Origin: Knufia peltigerae
Lineage: Eukaryota > Ascomycota > Eurotiomycetes > Chaetothyriales > Trichomeriaceae
Length of the DNA: 64,000 nucleotides
NCBI GenBank assembly: GCA_030247855.1
Contig: JAPDRN010000154.1
Span: 1 to 64,000 of the forward strand
Reading direction: 5' to 3'
Shown: positions 30,499 to 41,818 of the stretch, one piece after another
Layout: every line of letters begins with the position of its first letter
How positions within the stretch are numbered: position 1 is the stretch's first letter
Translations under genes and position numbers: made by a program
The notes under the pieces: generated by a model
Databases searched by the model: none
What the model saw: only the letters and a program-made list of their open reading frames with translations
What the model was told of the DNA's origin: nothing

Positions 30499-31201
30499 TT
30501 ACAATGCAAGGCCAGCCATCACCAACCCCAAGAACCCAAGACCGATGGTGCCGACTCGAAGATCGTTGGCGCCGTTACCCGAAGTCGAGCTCGCCGATGC
30601 CGAGGATGCTGTGTTTGACGCTGAGCTACCACCTGGGAGGTAACAAGTATCAGTGAAAAATTCCACACGAAGTGCCGTTGTTCGTCCGAAGAACTTACTG
30701 GATCCTGAGCCCGTAGCGCTGACAGAACTTCCTCCAAAGGTGGCCGAGGCGCCACTGCTACCCGAGCTGGAGGCCGTTGGTGCAGCGGTAGACGAGAGGA
30801 AGTATGAACTGACACATGAGGCCTGGCACTGGGCGTAGGCATCTGTCTCGGAAGCGGTCCCGTTTCCTTGTGGGCATTTGGCTTCGCATTCGGTTGTCGC
30901 GTTGGCCTGGTTTTGGCTAGGGCAAGGTACGTTGACACATTTCGCCTGGCAGCAGACGTCGGCAGAGCCACCTGTAGCATGCAGTTCATCAGCACGTCGG
31001 CTCAATAGCTCATGCGCGTGTGTATTGTTCTTTCTTACATTTTTGCAGGCATCTCACTTGAGCGCTCAGAGATGCTGTTGAAGATGCGGCGCTGGTGAGG
31101 CTCGTCCCGGTGGTGGTGGTCACATTGGTGGCATTGGTGGCATTTTGCGCGGCGACCATGGCAACGAGGCCGAAAGAGGCAAGAACGCTGAAGAAACGCA
31201 T
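30499..31201 (-). CDS. Small Cys-rich GPI-anchored cell-surface protein
   Basis: Three exons on the minus strand (31201-31039, 30971-30699, 30632-30499), introns 67 and 66 nt, 189 aa. Residues 1-18 are a signal peptide (MRFFSVLASFGLVAMVAA). A short Asn/Thr-rich, N-glycosylatable stretch follows (NATNATNVT). The core is Cys-rich: CLQKC, CCQAKC, CPSQ, CEAKC, CQASC, mostly C-x3-C pairs. Then comes a Ser/Ala/Thr/Gly-rich stalk. The C-terminus is a GPI signal: a small-residue site around SGNGAND, then the hydrophobic tail VGTIGLGFLGLVMAGLAL. The protein probably sits on the plasma membrane or cell wall. The two introns were chosen by phase and because they remove non-conserved, basic translated sequence. 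No enzyme domain is seen. Confidence 0.85.
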
Positions 31202-33083
31202 TTTGGTCCGGAACAAGTCTTTTGATGAGGCTTGGAGATTGATTTTGTAGGAAGTGTGGTAGCTGGTTCTTTGACGAAAAGAGCAGATCAAAGCAGAAAT
31301 AACGAACGTGATAGTCACAAAAGACTCAAAAAGAACAGGATGGCGAAGGGTGCCAGCACAATATTAGGATGTGAGACTGAAGGACTTTTCTGTCGCCAAC
31401 AAGAGAGAGACTCACTGAGCAAACGGGGGCGCGCGTCTGCGAGATACAAATATAGCGATGCAGTACAGAGTAACAATGCAAGTATGGAGTACTCCGTACA
31501 AGGTGGTCACTCCTTATTTACAGTAGGTAATCAATCTCCCCCAGGATTCTCGCACCACCAAGGGTCAGGCTGGTTGTTCTGCGGGTATGACTTGTATGGA
31601 CACAGCGGCCTGTGATGGGGACTGTTTACTCGGTAGCCCTGGACTGTATCCGTACTCTTACCGAATTGTTTTTGGCGTGTCACAGCCCATTGCTTTTAGT
31701 CTGGGAATGAGGTGAAAGTCGCTTGTAGGGGGCTACTCCCTACTCCATCATTTTGTATCCCCTTGTCCGGATGTTACGAGTGGCTCCCTCTTAGTTTATC
31801 CTAAAAACGTACGGAGTACAAGAAATGATTGTCCCATGGCCCGATCCGAAAGCTGAAGTTTGATTCGCCCGTGTACGGAGTAGACCAATCTCAGTAAGAC
31901 AAGGATGTGCCGGGGGGAAGAGAGGGAAGAAACTGGAAATGAAATCGCTTGACAGGCTGGAAGACCGATCAATAATGCCCAACGCCAACAACTGCGTGTC
32001 TCAGCAAAAAGTGTGCTGTAATACCGGAGCACGGAGTACAGAGGCAGTCGAATTTTATATTCTCACTCGATGAAACGGAACCAAGCACACCATCTGCCTA
32101 GTTGGCACCACGTCTCCCCCAAACCAAGAAAAGAGAAAAACAAAGGTGACACTGGCAGCTTTCAACCAGGTCGATCTCTCTCTGTCTCTCCCTTTTTTTT
32201 CTTAGGCTCGCGTGGAATGTTGTCATGGTGGGAACTTTTTTTTATTCCTCCCTCCAAAGTCGAACTACAGTACGGAGTATTGTACTTGTTAGCGAGTACT
32301 CCGTATACGGATATAACTAGGCCCAACAACTATTGTAACAATGCACCACCTAGCCTTATCCATACAGAGTAATTCTGCCGCCCCAGAGTTGTCGGATATC
32401 ATCTCACTGTTCCTGTTACCCGTTCGAGTACCTAACCAGGTTCTATACGGGGTAACACCGTATTATTACTCCATACGAAGGTACATGATTTATTCATTTT
32501 GCGGGATCCGTTCACGCGTCGCGCCGTCGTACTATTGTTCGACTCCTTTCGGTAGCATTAATGGTTGGCGAGAATCGTGTGAAAAAAGAGGAATGAGGAC
32601 CGCCACATCACCACTACCTAACCCGGCGCCGCCATACGTATAATACTACAGTATGTAAGTTATGCCCGAGGGGAAATTCTTTTTTTTTGCTATCCGTATT
32701 TTCATCAAACATGAATCAAACCACGAACGAAATGTCCATAGCCGCCGACTTCTCGTGGGTGCTGACGGGCCCTTGACCCTTCCAGCGCTCGCCTCTGGCA
32801 GCTAGAGATGACTATAACTGTAAAATACAAACACGGGTCCAGCCTATTACTGAGGCCCTAGAACCGCTGACAATTTTGCCCTCGTCCCCTGCATGGTCCC
32901 CGTTGAGACTTTTCATATGATATCCAAAGGTGGAAAGATAGTACAATTTACGTCCGGTTTTCCTCGATAGATGCGTCAAACAGGCAAAATACAAAATAGA
33001 CAATAAAAGTGTCGTCAGAACCCAGAAAGTAGGTACCTACCGTGCTCCGTACCTAGGTTGATCCTTGAAGTTGGACCATCTGC
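31202..33083. other. Intergenic region dense in TACGGAGT/ACTCCGTA words
   Basis: 1.9 kb without a supported gene, between the GPI-protein promoter and the FAA1 3' end. TACGGAGT-type words occur near 31491, 31810, 31874, 32031, 32271 and 32298, with degenerate copies near 32446 and 33046. Perfect palindromes are present at 31486-31495 (GGAGTACTCC) and 32300-32311 (TCCGTATACGGA). Confidence 0.5.
31486..32311. repeat. Cluster of dispersed TACGGAGT octamers
   Basis: Six near-identical short words, in both orientations, lie within about 830 bp, two of them as palindromic pairs. They may be remnants of a small dispersed repeat or binding sites. No longer unit is shared between copies. Confidence 0.55.
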
Positions 33084-35301
33084 TTAGTTGCCATATGCCT
33101 TATTTATCTCCATCTTGTACTTCTCCACCAGACCTTTGCGGTTCAACTTGTGCGCCGATGTGACAAGCCCCTGGTCCGTCGGTTCCGCGCGTTAGCAGTT
33201 ACAAGTCCCTGTATCGATTCGAGAAAGAAGAGTGAGTACTCACGTTCTGCGGTGTCCATTCCTCAACAGCCAGTACAACACCATCGATGATCTCGAATGA
33301 TGCGAGTCCACCCTGACGTCCTCCATTCTGCATCTCCTTGAGAACCAGAGCATTGACTTTGTCATTATGGCACAAATCTTCCAAGTCGTGGCCTTGAATA
33401 CCCTTATCACCCGCACTCTGTCTCATAGCTGCTTCGTTGGGTAATACGATTGCGATTGGCTTTTGCTTGTCCGGTGCGGCGTACACGCAGACATTTCCGA
33501 CCATCGGGCATGACCGATAAATGGCTTCCAGCTTTTCCAGAGCAATATACTCGCCGTTCAGTGTCTTGACCAAGTTCTTCTTTCGATCGATGATCCTCAG
33601 CTGGCCGGCATCATCGAATTCGCCAATGTCACCCGTCTTGAACCAGCCATCCTCGGTGAAGGACTCCTCGGTCTCTTCGTCGAGTTCAAGGTAACCATTC
33701 GCAACCGAGTCTCCGCGGATCCAGATCTCACCCTGTGGTGGCTCATTCGTCGAGAAATATCCCGCGTCAGGGAAGTCGACGAGCTTCAGCTCGGCGCATC
33801 CAACAATTTCGCCGAGTGCCGTGTTCGTCCACGCCATTGGATCCATCAAAACGCCCATGGCGGTTGTTTCGGTGAGCCCGTAGCCAGATATCATTGGTGC
33901 AATGGCCATGGAAATGAAATGTTGTGTCTCTTTAGCAATTGGTCCACCACCGTTCATGCAGATGCGTAGGCGGCCTCCAGTAGCTTCTTGGATCTTCCGG
34001 AAGACGACAGTATCGACAACGCTGGTTCCGATCCTAGTTAGCGGAAGATAATCAGCGTTGTGCATCAGAAAGCTCTTGGTATACATCGCGCCCCAGAACA
34101 AAGAGCGCACCATCGGGCTCATCTTGCTGACTTTCGCGACAATGCCCTTCTTGACCGCTTCCCAGACTGCTGGCACACCGACCAAGATGGTCGGTTTGAA
34201 TTCCACGATATCTCCGCAACAGTTTTTCATTGAGGTGTCCGAGATTGTCTTTGGGTGACCATAGCCCATCGTGCCACCCCAGTAGAGACACGCATTCTCG
34301 AAGACGAATTCGAGGATGTGTGCGAGGGCCAGATAGGTCAGTAGTCCGTCGCCCGGCCCAATATATGGACCAACAATGACATCAACGCCGGCAATGGCAG
34401 CGATCACGTTCTTGTGAGTGAGGAGTACACCCTTTGGAGTTCCAGTCGACCCGGAGGTGTACATGATACAACAGAGGTCATCAGGCTTAGGTGGCGTCGG
34501 CTCAACCGGCTTTTCCTCGCCCATCTTGATAAAATCGGAGAAGCTGTAAACAGAAAGGTTTGGATGTACTTCTTTGAGTTTCTCGACATCCTTCATGACT
34601 TGGTCTGGGTCGGCTTTGAAAGTTGGTGCGTCGTCGTCATTATAGATGACGTGCTGGATATGTTTGCTCTCTTGTAGCGGCTTGATGAGCCTGGTAAGGA
34701 GGTGCGGATCGAGAAAGATTGCCTTCGCTTTGGTCTGCTGCAAGGAATGCTTCAAGCCTTCTTCACCCAACGTATCGTACGCAGTAACGATGGGCAAGTT
34801 CTGGCTGGCCGCACCATGCGCAATGGCGAGCCAGTACGGGTGGGTGGCGGCATAGATGTGTACGCGCTCAGACGCGCTCAGTCCGATCGCTCTGAAGGCG
34901 GAACCAATCTTGAGGGCCTGCTCCTCAAACTCCACGAAGGATATAAAGCTGTACCCGGACAGCTCATAGTACTGCCACGTCTTGTCGATGTCCTGCTCTC
35001 TACCTTCGACCATTTTCCTCACCTTCTTGGTCTCCTCGTGCACCTTGATAAGCTTGCGCTTGCCTAGCGCCTTCGCCTGGCCAAACTTTCTGCTTGACCG
35101 CCCGAGAAGCTGGAAGAGCGTGGTGACGCCTGGTTCAGGAATTGACTTGAGGTCATCTCTAGTGCGGACATTTCTTCGCGGTACAGTCTCCCCATCGACC
35201 TTTTGGGCATACAGTATTTCCGCCGTGAATGGCGGCTTCCTGTACGTCTTGGGCTGAGGCACCATCCGCTTCAGATCCTTACGATTCGTGATGTCGCCCA
35301 T
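33084..35301 (-). CDS. FAA1: Long-chain fatty acid--CoA ligase (FAA1/FAA4 type)
   Basis: Two exons (35301-33244 and 33170-33084), 714 aa. The 73-nt intron has GTGAGT, a TGCTAAC branch site and CAG. Joining restores the family ending WTPQNGLVTSAHKLNRK, whereas reading through gives an unrelated 14-residue tail. The enzyme adenylates long-chain fatty acids and makes acyl-CoA for beta-oxidation and lipid synthesis. Motifs seen: YTSGSTGTPKG P-loop near residue 282, GYGLTETTAMG, and the fatty-acid signature DGWFKTGDIGEFDDAGQLR near 548 followed by IDRKKNLVKTLNGEYIALEK. Length matches yeast Faa1 (~700). No PTS1 is present (ends YGN). It shares a divergent 513-bp promoter with MPH1. Confidence 0.95.
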
Positions 35302-35814
35302 GATGGAGATGTGGACATCGTTAGTCTGTGCTCGCGATATTGGGAGATAAAATGTCGCAGAAGCCGTCGGTCAACAGAATTCAGAGAGCACTCACTGATC
35401 GTGCGGGGGATGTCACATCCAACCAGAGGCACATGTTGGTAGAGAATCAGATTGACTAGCTACCTCGGTATAAGTGAAGGAGGGACTGGCCGCGATATAC
35501 ACCTTACCAGGTAGGTACGTGAGGCCGCGTGCTCAAACCACTGTAGCAGTTGGGAAGAAGTGTCTCCCATCCTCAGCACTAGCATCACATTGGGGAATCA
35601 TAGCGATGTGTTACACTTTGCAAAGACGGCCTTCTGAGTAAACGATGATTTACCTGAGTTGTAACAATTTCAATCACGTGATTAGGCGTGTTCGAAATGT
35701 GCCTTGACGCGGGTTTTTTGCCAGTCTCATTTACGCGTCTCCTGAACCCACTCCACTCCGAACTCCGTATCAAAGTCATCGGTTCGATCAAATTTGTTTC
35801 TGTTGCATCACAAA
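35302..35814. promoter_or_regulatory. Divergent promoter region, FAA1 / MPH1
   Basis: 513 bp between two start codons facing away from each other. It contains ACGCGT at 35733-35738, close to MPH1, ACTCCGTA at 35762-35769, and one CCTCGG at 35463-35468 nearer FAA1. CCTCGG is the core of the Aspergillus FarA/FarB fatty-acid response site, but single copies are common in this window. Confidence 0.5.
35733..35738. promoter_or_regulatory. ACGCGT (MCB) element upstream of MPH1
   Basis: The MluI cell-cycle box core lies 77 bp before the MPH1 start codon. MBF-type factors use this element to induce DNA replication and repair genes at G1/S, which suits a repair helicase. Confidence 0.45.
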
Positions 35815-38800
35815 ATGAGTTCATCTAGTAGTGATGACAATGTACTGGTCCCGAGCTCACAGACAGATGATGATGATAACCCTCGAGCGCGAAAACGTCA
35901 ACGGAGAAGCCGACCGTCAAGCCATCACGATGACGAGGAGGACGAATATGATTTACCCTCATATGACGACGAAGTGGACGAAGCGAACGTCGAGGGAGAG
36001 GAGGAGAACGACGACAACAATCGAAAATCCAAATACGAAGATCGAACTCATTACCCGGAAGCAGAACGACAACCTGACACATTTGTAACCCAATTGACCC
36101 AACAATGGTCCAGTCCCTCGAGGATCAGAGGTGCGCGGTGGATGAAACCTCGAGACAGCCCAAGTCCTTCACCGGCGAGACTTCCTTCTGCTCGATCCAC
36201 GATCGTCGCCACCGGTGTTGGCGCCAGCACGAATAATCTTGCGGCAGCTGATGATTTTGAAGTCGAAGACGAAGACGAGGATGACATCGCCTTATTGGCT
36301 GCCTTTGAAGCTGTCGAGACTGCTGCTGCTCAACATGATGTTGTCCCTGCCGCCGCCAATGGCAATGCTGCAAGCAATTCTTCCTCTAATGCTACTGCTG
36401 GCCGAGGTCCGATTCAACGTAGCACTTCTTTTCGTCAGACCACTCTCCATGGTATGCATACCACTCAACAGGATCCTGCTCCTCCTTCTCGAACCCAGCA
36501 ATCCCAGCAGGCCAAAACAACACGTAATAACTGGCCACTGGTCGTCAGTCGCAACGAAACCCCAACACATCACAGCATTGACCGCGAAGCCATGGCGACG
36601 TGGGTGTATCCCACGAACCTGGGAAGGATCAGAGATTACCAGTACAACATCGTGCACAAAGGCCTCTTTCACAATTTACTTGTTGCCCTCCCGACCGGTT
36701 TGGGTAAAACTTTCATCGCCGCCACGGTCATGCTGAATTGGTTCAGGTGGACCAGAGATGCACAGATAATCTTTGTCGCACCAACCAAACCTCTAGTGTC
36801 CCAACAAATCGATGCCTGTTTCAACATTGCGGGCATCCCTCGTTCAGAGACCACCATGCTGACAGGGGAAGTGTCCCCGGGCATACGAGCGGAGGAATGG
36901 CAGGAGAAGCGGGTGTTTTTCATGACACCTCAAACTTTGATCAACGACCTGAAAAACGGCATGGCGGACCCGAAGAAGATTGTTCTGGTCGTAGTCGACG
37001 AAGCACACAAGGCCACGGGCAACTATGCCTACGTCGAAGTGGTCAAGTTCTTGCGGAGGTTCAACATGAGTTTCCGAGTACTGGCCCTGACCGCCACACC
37101 GGGGGCCACGGTGGAGGCGGTCCAAGAAGTGATCGATGGTCTTGGAATCGCCAGAACCGAGATCAGGACAGAAGAGTCTCTCGACATTCGAGACTTTGTG
37201 CACGCCAGAAATGTCGAGACCCAGATTTTCGAAAACTCCAACGAGATGAGCATGTGCCTGGAACTGTTTTCGTCCGCCATCCAACCTCTGATGAACAAAC
37301 TCAACAGCCAGAATGCCTACTGGGGTAAAGATCCCGAAAAGATCACGCTGTACGGTCTGAAAATGGCACAGGATAAATGGAGGGTCTCCGAGGCCGGAAG
37401 GAGAGCGTCCCAGGGCATCAAGGGCATGGTCTCGGCCATCTTCGCCGTGGTCATGAGCTTGGCGCATAGCTTGGAACTCCTCAAGTACCACGGGATCGGC
37501 CCCTTTTACCACAAGCTGAAACTCTTCGCCAGCGGTGAGACGGGAAAGGGAAAATACGCAAAGCAAATCACCGACGACGAGAATTTCAAGAAGCTGATGT
37601 CCCGCCTGCAAATCTGGATCAACGACCCCAACTTCATCGGCCACCCGAAGCTTTCGTACCTGAAGGAGGTGGTGTTGAACCACTTTCTGGATGCCGGGGA
37701 GGGTAGGGGCGGAGGAAACACGTCTCAACCGGCAAACACCCGCATCATGATCTTCGCGCACTACCGCGACAGCGCCGAAGAAATCACTCGCGTCCTGAAC
37801 AGGCACGGCCCGATGATCCGAGCCCACGTCTTCGTCGGGCAATCTGGCACCAAGGGGTCCGAAGGCATGGACCAGAAGACCCAGCTCGACATCATCAAAA
37901 AGTTCAAGGCCGGCACCTACAACACCATCGTCGCCACCTCCATTGGCGAGGAAGGCTTGGACATCGGCGAGGTCGACCTGATCGTCTGCTACGATTGCTC
38001 CAAGTCACCCATCAGGATGTTGCAGCGCATGGGCCGGACGGGAAGGAAAAGGGCGGGCAACATCGTACTCCTGTTGATGCGCGGCAAGGAAGAGCACGAC
38101 TTTTTCGCGGCCAAGGACAATTACCAAAAGATGCAGGAAAAGATCGAGAGCGGCAGAGAGTTCCAGTACCACGAAGATCTGTCTCCCAGAATCATCCCCA
38201 GAGAGATTGTACCTTCTGTGGATAAGCGCGTCGTGGAGATTCCGATCGAGAACACACAACCCGGTTCATTGGAGCCGAAGAAGAGACGTAGAGCGAAGAA
38301 CCCCAAAAAACCAGCAAAGAAGTTTCACATGCCAGACGGAGTCGAGACTGGATTCACGTTCCTCGGCAAAGGAAAGAAGGCGAAGCAGCACGTGCAAAAG
38401 GAGGAGGCCAAAACAAAGACGATTCGGTCTAGAACGGACAGGGCCGTGGCGTCGTTGCCGTCTCTCGAGACGGTACTGTTGACTACGACGGAAGAAGAGC
38501 AGCTGGACGACCGGTACGTCAAGTTGACTGGCACCGCCGAGGACCAGTACATCCAACACGTGAGGTTCGATGCGTTTCCCCGACAGCAGCAACGACTGGG
38601 CAGGACAATGGTTGTCAAGCATTCCAGGGCCACCGAGACGCTCGTGAAGGCTTTCAAGGCCATGCACGATCCACTTCGAGACTGGGAACCGCCGTGGGAG
38701 GATGAGAGGCTGGATGGAGACACAGACAAGAGGTCCGCCGCTGCCGGTGCCACCACTCGTCGGCGGAAGGATACGATTCGCCGGGCGGTCGAGCGCTCAA

Positions 38801-39270
38801 CACGCTCTTCTTCGCCCTTGCGGCCCTCCTTGGCGACGAACGAACCACTCGGTCAGTACGATTATGACGGCGGCGGCGGTGGTGATGACGGAGAAGATGA
38901 TGATTATGATCAAGACAGCTTCATCGACGACGGCAGTTTGGCTCAGTCCGGCCCAGGCGCCGAATCAAGCGATCGAGACCTTTCTCCGCCGGAACCGTCA
39001 CCCGTGGCTCTGACCAAGCCCTTTTGGATCTCGCAAGAATCTGTGGGCTTCGACGACGCCGGCGGGGAGGAAGAGTTGCCCGAACTCGCATCTCTGTTTG
39101 GGAACGGGAAGAGCGGGGGCCAGGCGACGACCTCTGCCACTGCTGCTGCTGTCGTGGCGGCATCACAAAAGGCGGGCCGCAAGTGGAAACAACCACCAGT
39201 ATCTAACAACAGCAAACCGAGCAGGGCCCGACGTGTGATTGATAGCGATGACGAGGACGAATCAACATAG
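35815..39270 (+). CDS. MPH1: ATP-dependent DNA helicase MPH1 (FANCM family)
   Basis: One frame, 1151 aa from the first ATG at 35815. FANCM/Mph1 helicases unwind D-loops and reverse stalled forks, suppressing crossovers. The first ~270 residues are acidic and disordered. The SF2 core has Walker A in LPTGLGKTFIAATV (about 292), VVDEAHKATGNYAY (DEAH box, about 394), ALTATPGATVEAV (motif III), and motif VI in LQRMGRTGRKRAGN (about 736). The insert between the helicase lobes, typical of FANCM and Hef, is present. The C-terminal ~350 residues are basic then acidic and disordered. They hold a YDYDGGGGGDDGEDDDYD-type low-complexity tract and end in an acidic DSDDEDEST motif. No nuclease domain follows, as in fungal Mph1. 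Confidence 0.95.
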   Translation: MSSSSSDDNVLVPSSQTDDDDNPRARKRQRRSRPSSHHDDEEDEYDLPSYDDEVDEANVEGEEENDDNNRKSKYEDRTHYPEAERQPDTFVTQLTQQWSSPSRIRGARWMKPRDSPSPSPARLPSARSTIVATGVGASTNNLAAADDFEVEDEDEDDIALLAAFEAVETAAAQHDVVPAAANGNAASNSSSNATAGRGPIQRSTSFRQTTLHGMHTTQQDPAPPSRTQQSQQAKTTRNNWPLVVSRNETPTHHSIDREAMATWVYPTNLGRIRDYQYNIVHKGLFHNLLVALPTGLGKTFIAATVMLNWFRWTRDAQIIFVAPTKPLVSQQIDACFNIAGIPRSETTMLTGEVSPGIRAEEWQEKRVFFMTPQTLINDLKNGMADPKKIVLVVVDEAHKATGNYAYVEVVKFLRRFNMSFRVLALTATPGATVEAVQEVIDGLGIARTEIRTEESLDIRDFVHARNVETQIFENSNEMSMCLELFSSAIQPLMNKLNSQNAYWGKDPEKITLYGLKMAQDKWRVSEAGRRASQGIKGMVSAIFAVVMSLAHSLELLKYHGIGPFYHKLKLFASGETGKGKYAKQITDDENFKKLMSRLQIWINDPNFIGHPKLSYLKEVVLNHFLDAGEGRGGGNTSQPANTRIMIFAHYRDSAEEITRVLNRHGPMIRAHVFVGQSGTKGSEGMDQKTQLDIIKKFKAGTYNTIVATSIGEEGLDIGEVDLIVCYDCSKSPIRMLQRMGRTGRKRAGNIVLLLMRGKEEHDFFAAKDNYQKMQEKIESGREFQYHEDLSPRIIPREIVPSVDKRVVEIPIENTQPGSLEPKKRRRAKNPKKPAKKFHMPDGVETGFTFLGKGKKAKQHVQKEEAKTKTIRSRTDRAVASLPSLETVLLTTTEEEQLDDRYVKLTGTAEDQYIQHVRFDAFPRQQQRLGRTMVVKHSRATETLVKAFKAMHDPLRDWEPPWEDERLDGDTDKRSAAAGATTRRRKDTIRRAVERSTRSSSPLRPSLATNEPLGQYDYDGGGGGDDGEDDDYDQDSFIDDGSLAQSGPGAESSDRDLSPPEPSPVALTKPFWISQESVGFDDAGGEEELPELASLFGNGKSGGQATTSATAAAVVAASQKAGRKWKQPPVSNNSKPSRARRVIDSDDEDEST

Positions 39271-40207
39271 AGTCATTGTTCACTCCTCTCTGTGTGCTTT
39301 TGATCTTGGATCTGGAGAAGGCGCTCTGAAAATCGAAAAATGGCTTTCCCTTTGGCTAGAACATGGAAAACCCCTGTCAATAGTCAGAACAATCAGAACC
39401 ATTCAGACCAGTCTCAATATATTCCCGTCGAGGCTCTATCGATCTACGTGTGGTTGTTTATATTAGCATCTCCAAGGGTAGGGTCAGAGGCAGAAGCAGA
39501 TAGTATAAAGAAGTAAAGAAGGCAGTTTTCCAGAACATCATCATCGTTCGTCGTCATGATCATCTATCCATATCCAACCAACATGGCAATTAAAAATGTC
39601 TGGTGGCTTCTTTTTCTCAGCTAGGCCAAACTCATCTCGGATCAGCTCAATACTGACATCTGCATATCTATGCTATACAAGAACAAAAACGAGGACAAAA
39701 ACAAAAACGAAAAATGTATCCCGAGATTGAGACCTTTTTGTCGTAAGGTACTAGATCCAGAACAAAGAAATCCATCGCAATGCGTACACTCATATCATCG
39801 TATTTGAGTCCATTGATCTTCTTGGGGTCGACGTCGAAGACCAACATCGGTACTTTTGTTGAGAAACAGAATTAACTGTCACATCGCATGGCTGAGAAGG
39901 TAGTCCAGATCAAGGTTGTGTAAAGTATGAAAATATAGCCATGCTGAAGTTTTGAGATATGTCTCGGAGCTGGAATCAAGCTCTGGCTCTGTTGCACCAG
40001 TCGTCGACTTTCAGTCAATACGGCAGCTGTGATACGGGACCCCCGCGTGAGACGGACGGCCTTGACCATGCACTGGCCGTGACTCGCTAAATGATGATTG
40101 TGCATGCCATGACCCTGATTGATGGCGCTTACATCTTTGTCCGTCCTGGGGCGAAGTGTATGACCACACAACAATTCGCAAAAGAGTTCGTGGCACCCGA
40201 GACATTC
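39271..40207. other. Convergent intergenic region, MPH1 / ATG37-like
   Basis: Holds two 3' flanks. An A-rich low-complexity run with AAAAACGA/AAAAACAA units lies around 39676-39715. No gene is supported. Confidence 0.4.
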
Positions 40208-41373
40208 TTAGCCCTTGGAAATTCCTGGTATTCGACTTGTCGGCAGGGGAAATGTTCTTTTGAGCCATGTGTCAAGGATTGCGAACCCTCTACGAAGCTC
40301 GTTCCACCGACGTCTTGCCCAATCTTCGACTCTGCGTTCCTTATACCCCTTCCATCGAGCCCATAGGATGAAGGCTAGCACTAGTCCTGCATCCAAGATC
40401 AATTGTCTCACCAAAACCCAGGTCAACCATTTGGCCCAGGCAGAGACTCTGTAGAAGATTCTCCGTCGTCTGGAGGTTAGAGACGGAGAAAAGGACTGGG
40501 ACGAAAGTAAATGGTTTGCTGATAACTGTTCGCGCAATGCGGCCACCTCGGTTGACAAATGCCTCAGATGTTCCTCGATACTTTTTCTCCATTCAGACGC
40601 AGGAACAGGTGACTGTTCTGATCTGACGGGCCCAACAAGCGCACCTGTCTCGGGATCAATCTCTTCGCCTTCCACAACCCCATCACTATCACCCTGTGAC
40701 ACCGGCGACAAGACTCGCAGGTGATTCGGATCGGACTGTAATCGCCCGAGGGCTTGGCTTGGTCGACCAGATCTACTACCCTGACTTGGGGGTTCACTGC
40801 CAAAGCTTTGGGTCTGTTTGAGGCCAGCCCTTTCCAGTCGTCGCGTGGGCGAGTCGGCGTCCTCGTCCTCCGAACTCCCGGTTTGGCTCTTTATCTGGTT
40901 CCATACGAACTCAAGTTCGGCCACAAGCTCACGTGCCTCCTGCGTTCCGCTTGCATATTCCTTCATCGTCTCAATTAATGTGCTGATGTAGCGTCTCTTG
41001 GCTTCTGTCCGGGACATCCCTGCACAGCTGTGCCATGCATCCCATTTCTCGATCTCGGCCTCAGCTTCTCGGATGCGTAGATCGCGCGAAGCATAGCGAT
41101 GGACGTTATTCGACCTCGAATTGTTGGGGTCTGGCGATACGGTGGGTAAGGTGGGACGAGGAAGAATCGACTCGACGTCCCCCTCCATGGACTGTTTGTA
41201 GAGTCCATAGAGTTGAAGGCGCGCCGAGGGTGGAGGCCTCGACGATCCTGTTCGTGGCAGCCGGCGGACGGTCGCTAGAGCATGCACAAACACGCGATCT
41301 GGTGGGCCTAAGTGTGAGATAGAGAAGAGGAAAGGTCAGCGGAGGGCGGCAGCATACCGACAGAGTCAGACAT
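40208..41373 (-). CDS. ATG37: Membrane-anchored acyl-CoA-binding protein, ATG37/ACBD5-like
   Basis: Two exons (41373-41358 and 41307-40208), 371 aa. The first exon codes only MSDSV plus one base. The join gives MSDSVGPPDRVFVHALATV, a typical start for fungal ACBD proteins. The ACBP domain occupies about residues 10-105 with YGLYKQSMEGDV and KWDAWHSCAGMSRTEAKRRY, including the Tyr/Lys residues that grip the CoA moiety. A disordered acidic linker follows, then a short coiled coil (EEHLRHLSTEVAALREQL). A hydrophobic segment near residues 305-330 precedes a basic C-terminal tail. An ACBP head with a C-terminal membrane anchor is the layout of peroxisomal ACBD5 and Pichia Atg37, which act in pexophagy and lipid contacts. 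ER anchoring is an alternative. Confidence 0.85.
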
Positions 41374-41818
41374 GACTTCAGTAACACCGTGGACTAGATT
41401 GCTTGAGTAAGTGAGGTATAGGCGGAAATATCCCCCTCGAGGGTGGGATGCGTATCAAGGAGACCGTGTCATAGATGGGCCTGTGCCGGGGAGATTATGC
41501 GGAGAAGATCGTGTGAGGTGAATATCTGATTGCGTGGATAGAGATGAAGAAGAGGACAGGGAGGAGGTTGTTAAAGAGACATGGGTGGCGTCGAAGTGTA
41601 GGGGGTTGTAAAGAGTGTCCCTCTGATTACTACCGGAAGGCATTTGACAAGTTGATGGGAGGTTCTGAAGACCAGAGACTGAAGACTGCGGCTTCCCACA
41701 TCCTCGGCTATATTTTGTATTCCAGCGAAGCATATGAACAGCATGCGAAAGTACCATCAGTCACCACCACGACCAACACCATTCCACTGCTTCTATTCTG
41801 TATCTAATATCTGTACCA
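41374..41818. other. Intergenic region, ATG37-like promoter
   Basis: 445 bp between two minus-strand genes, holding the ATG37-like promoter and the DUF2237 gene 3' flank. A single CCTCGG lies at 41702-41707. Nothing else is recognised. Confidence 0.4.

Noticed and set aside
36844..37842. 332-codon antisense frame inside MPH1
   Set aside because: Shadow of the strongly biased MPH1 codons; the sense strand encodes conserved helicase motifs throughout.
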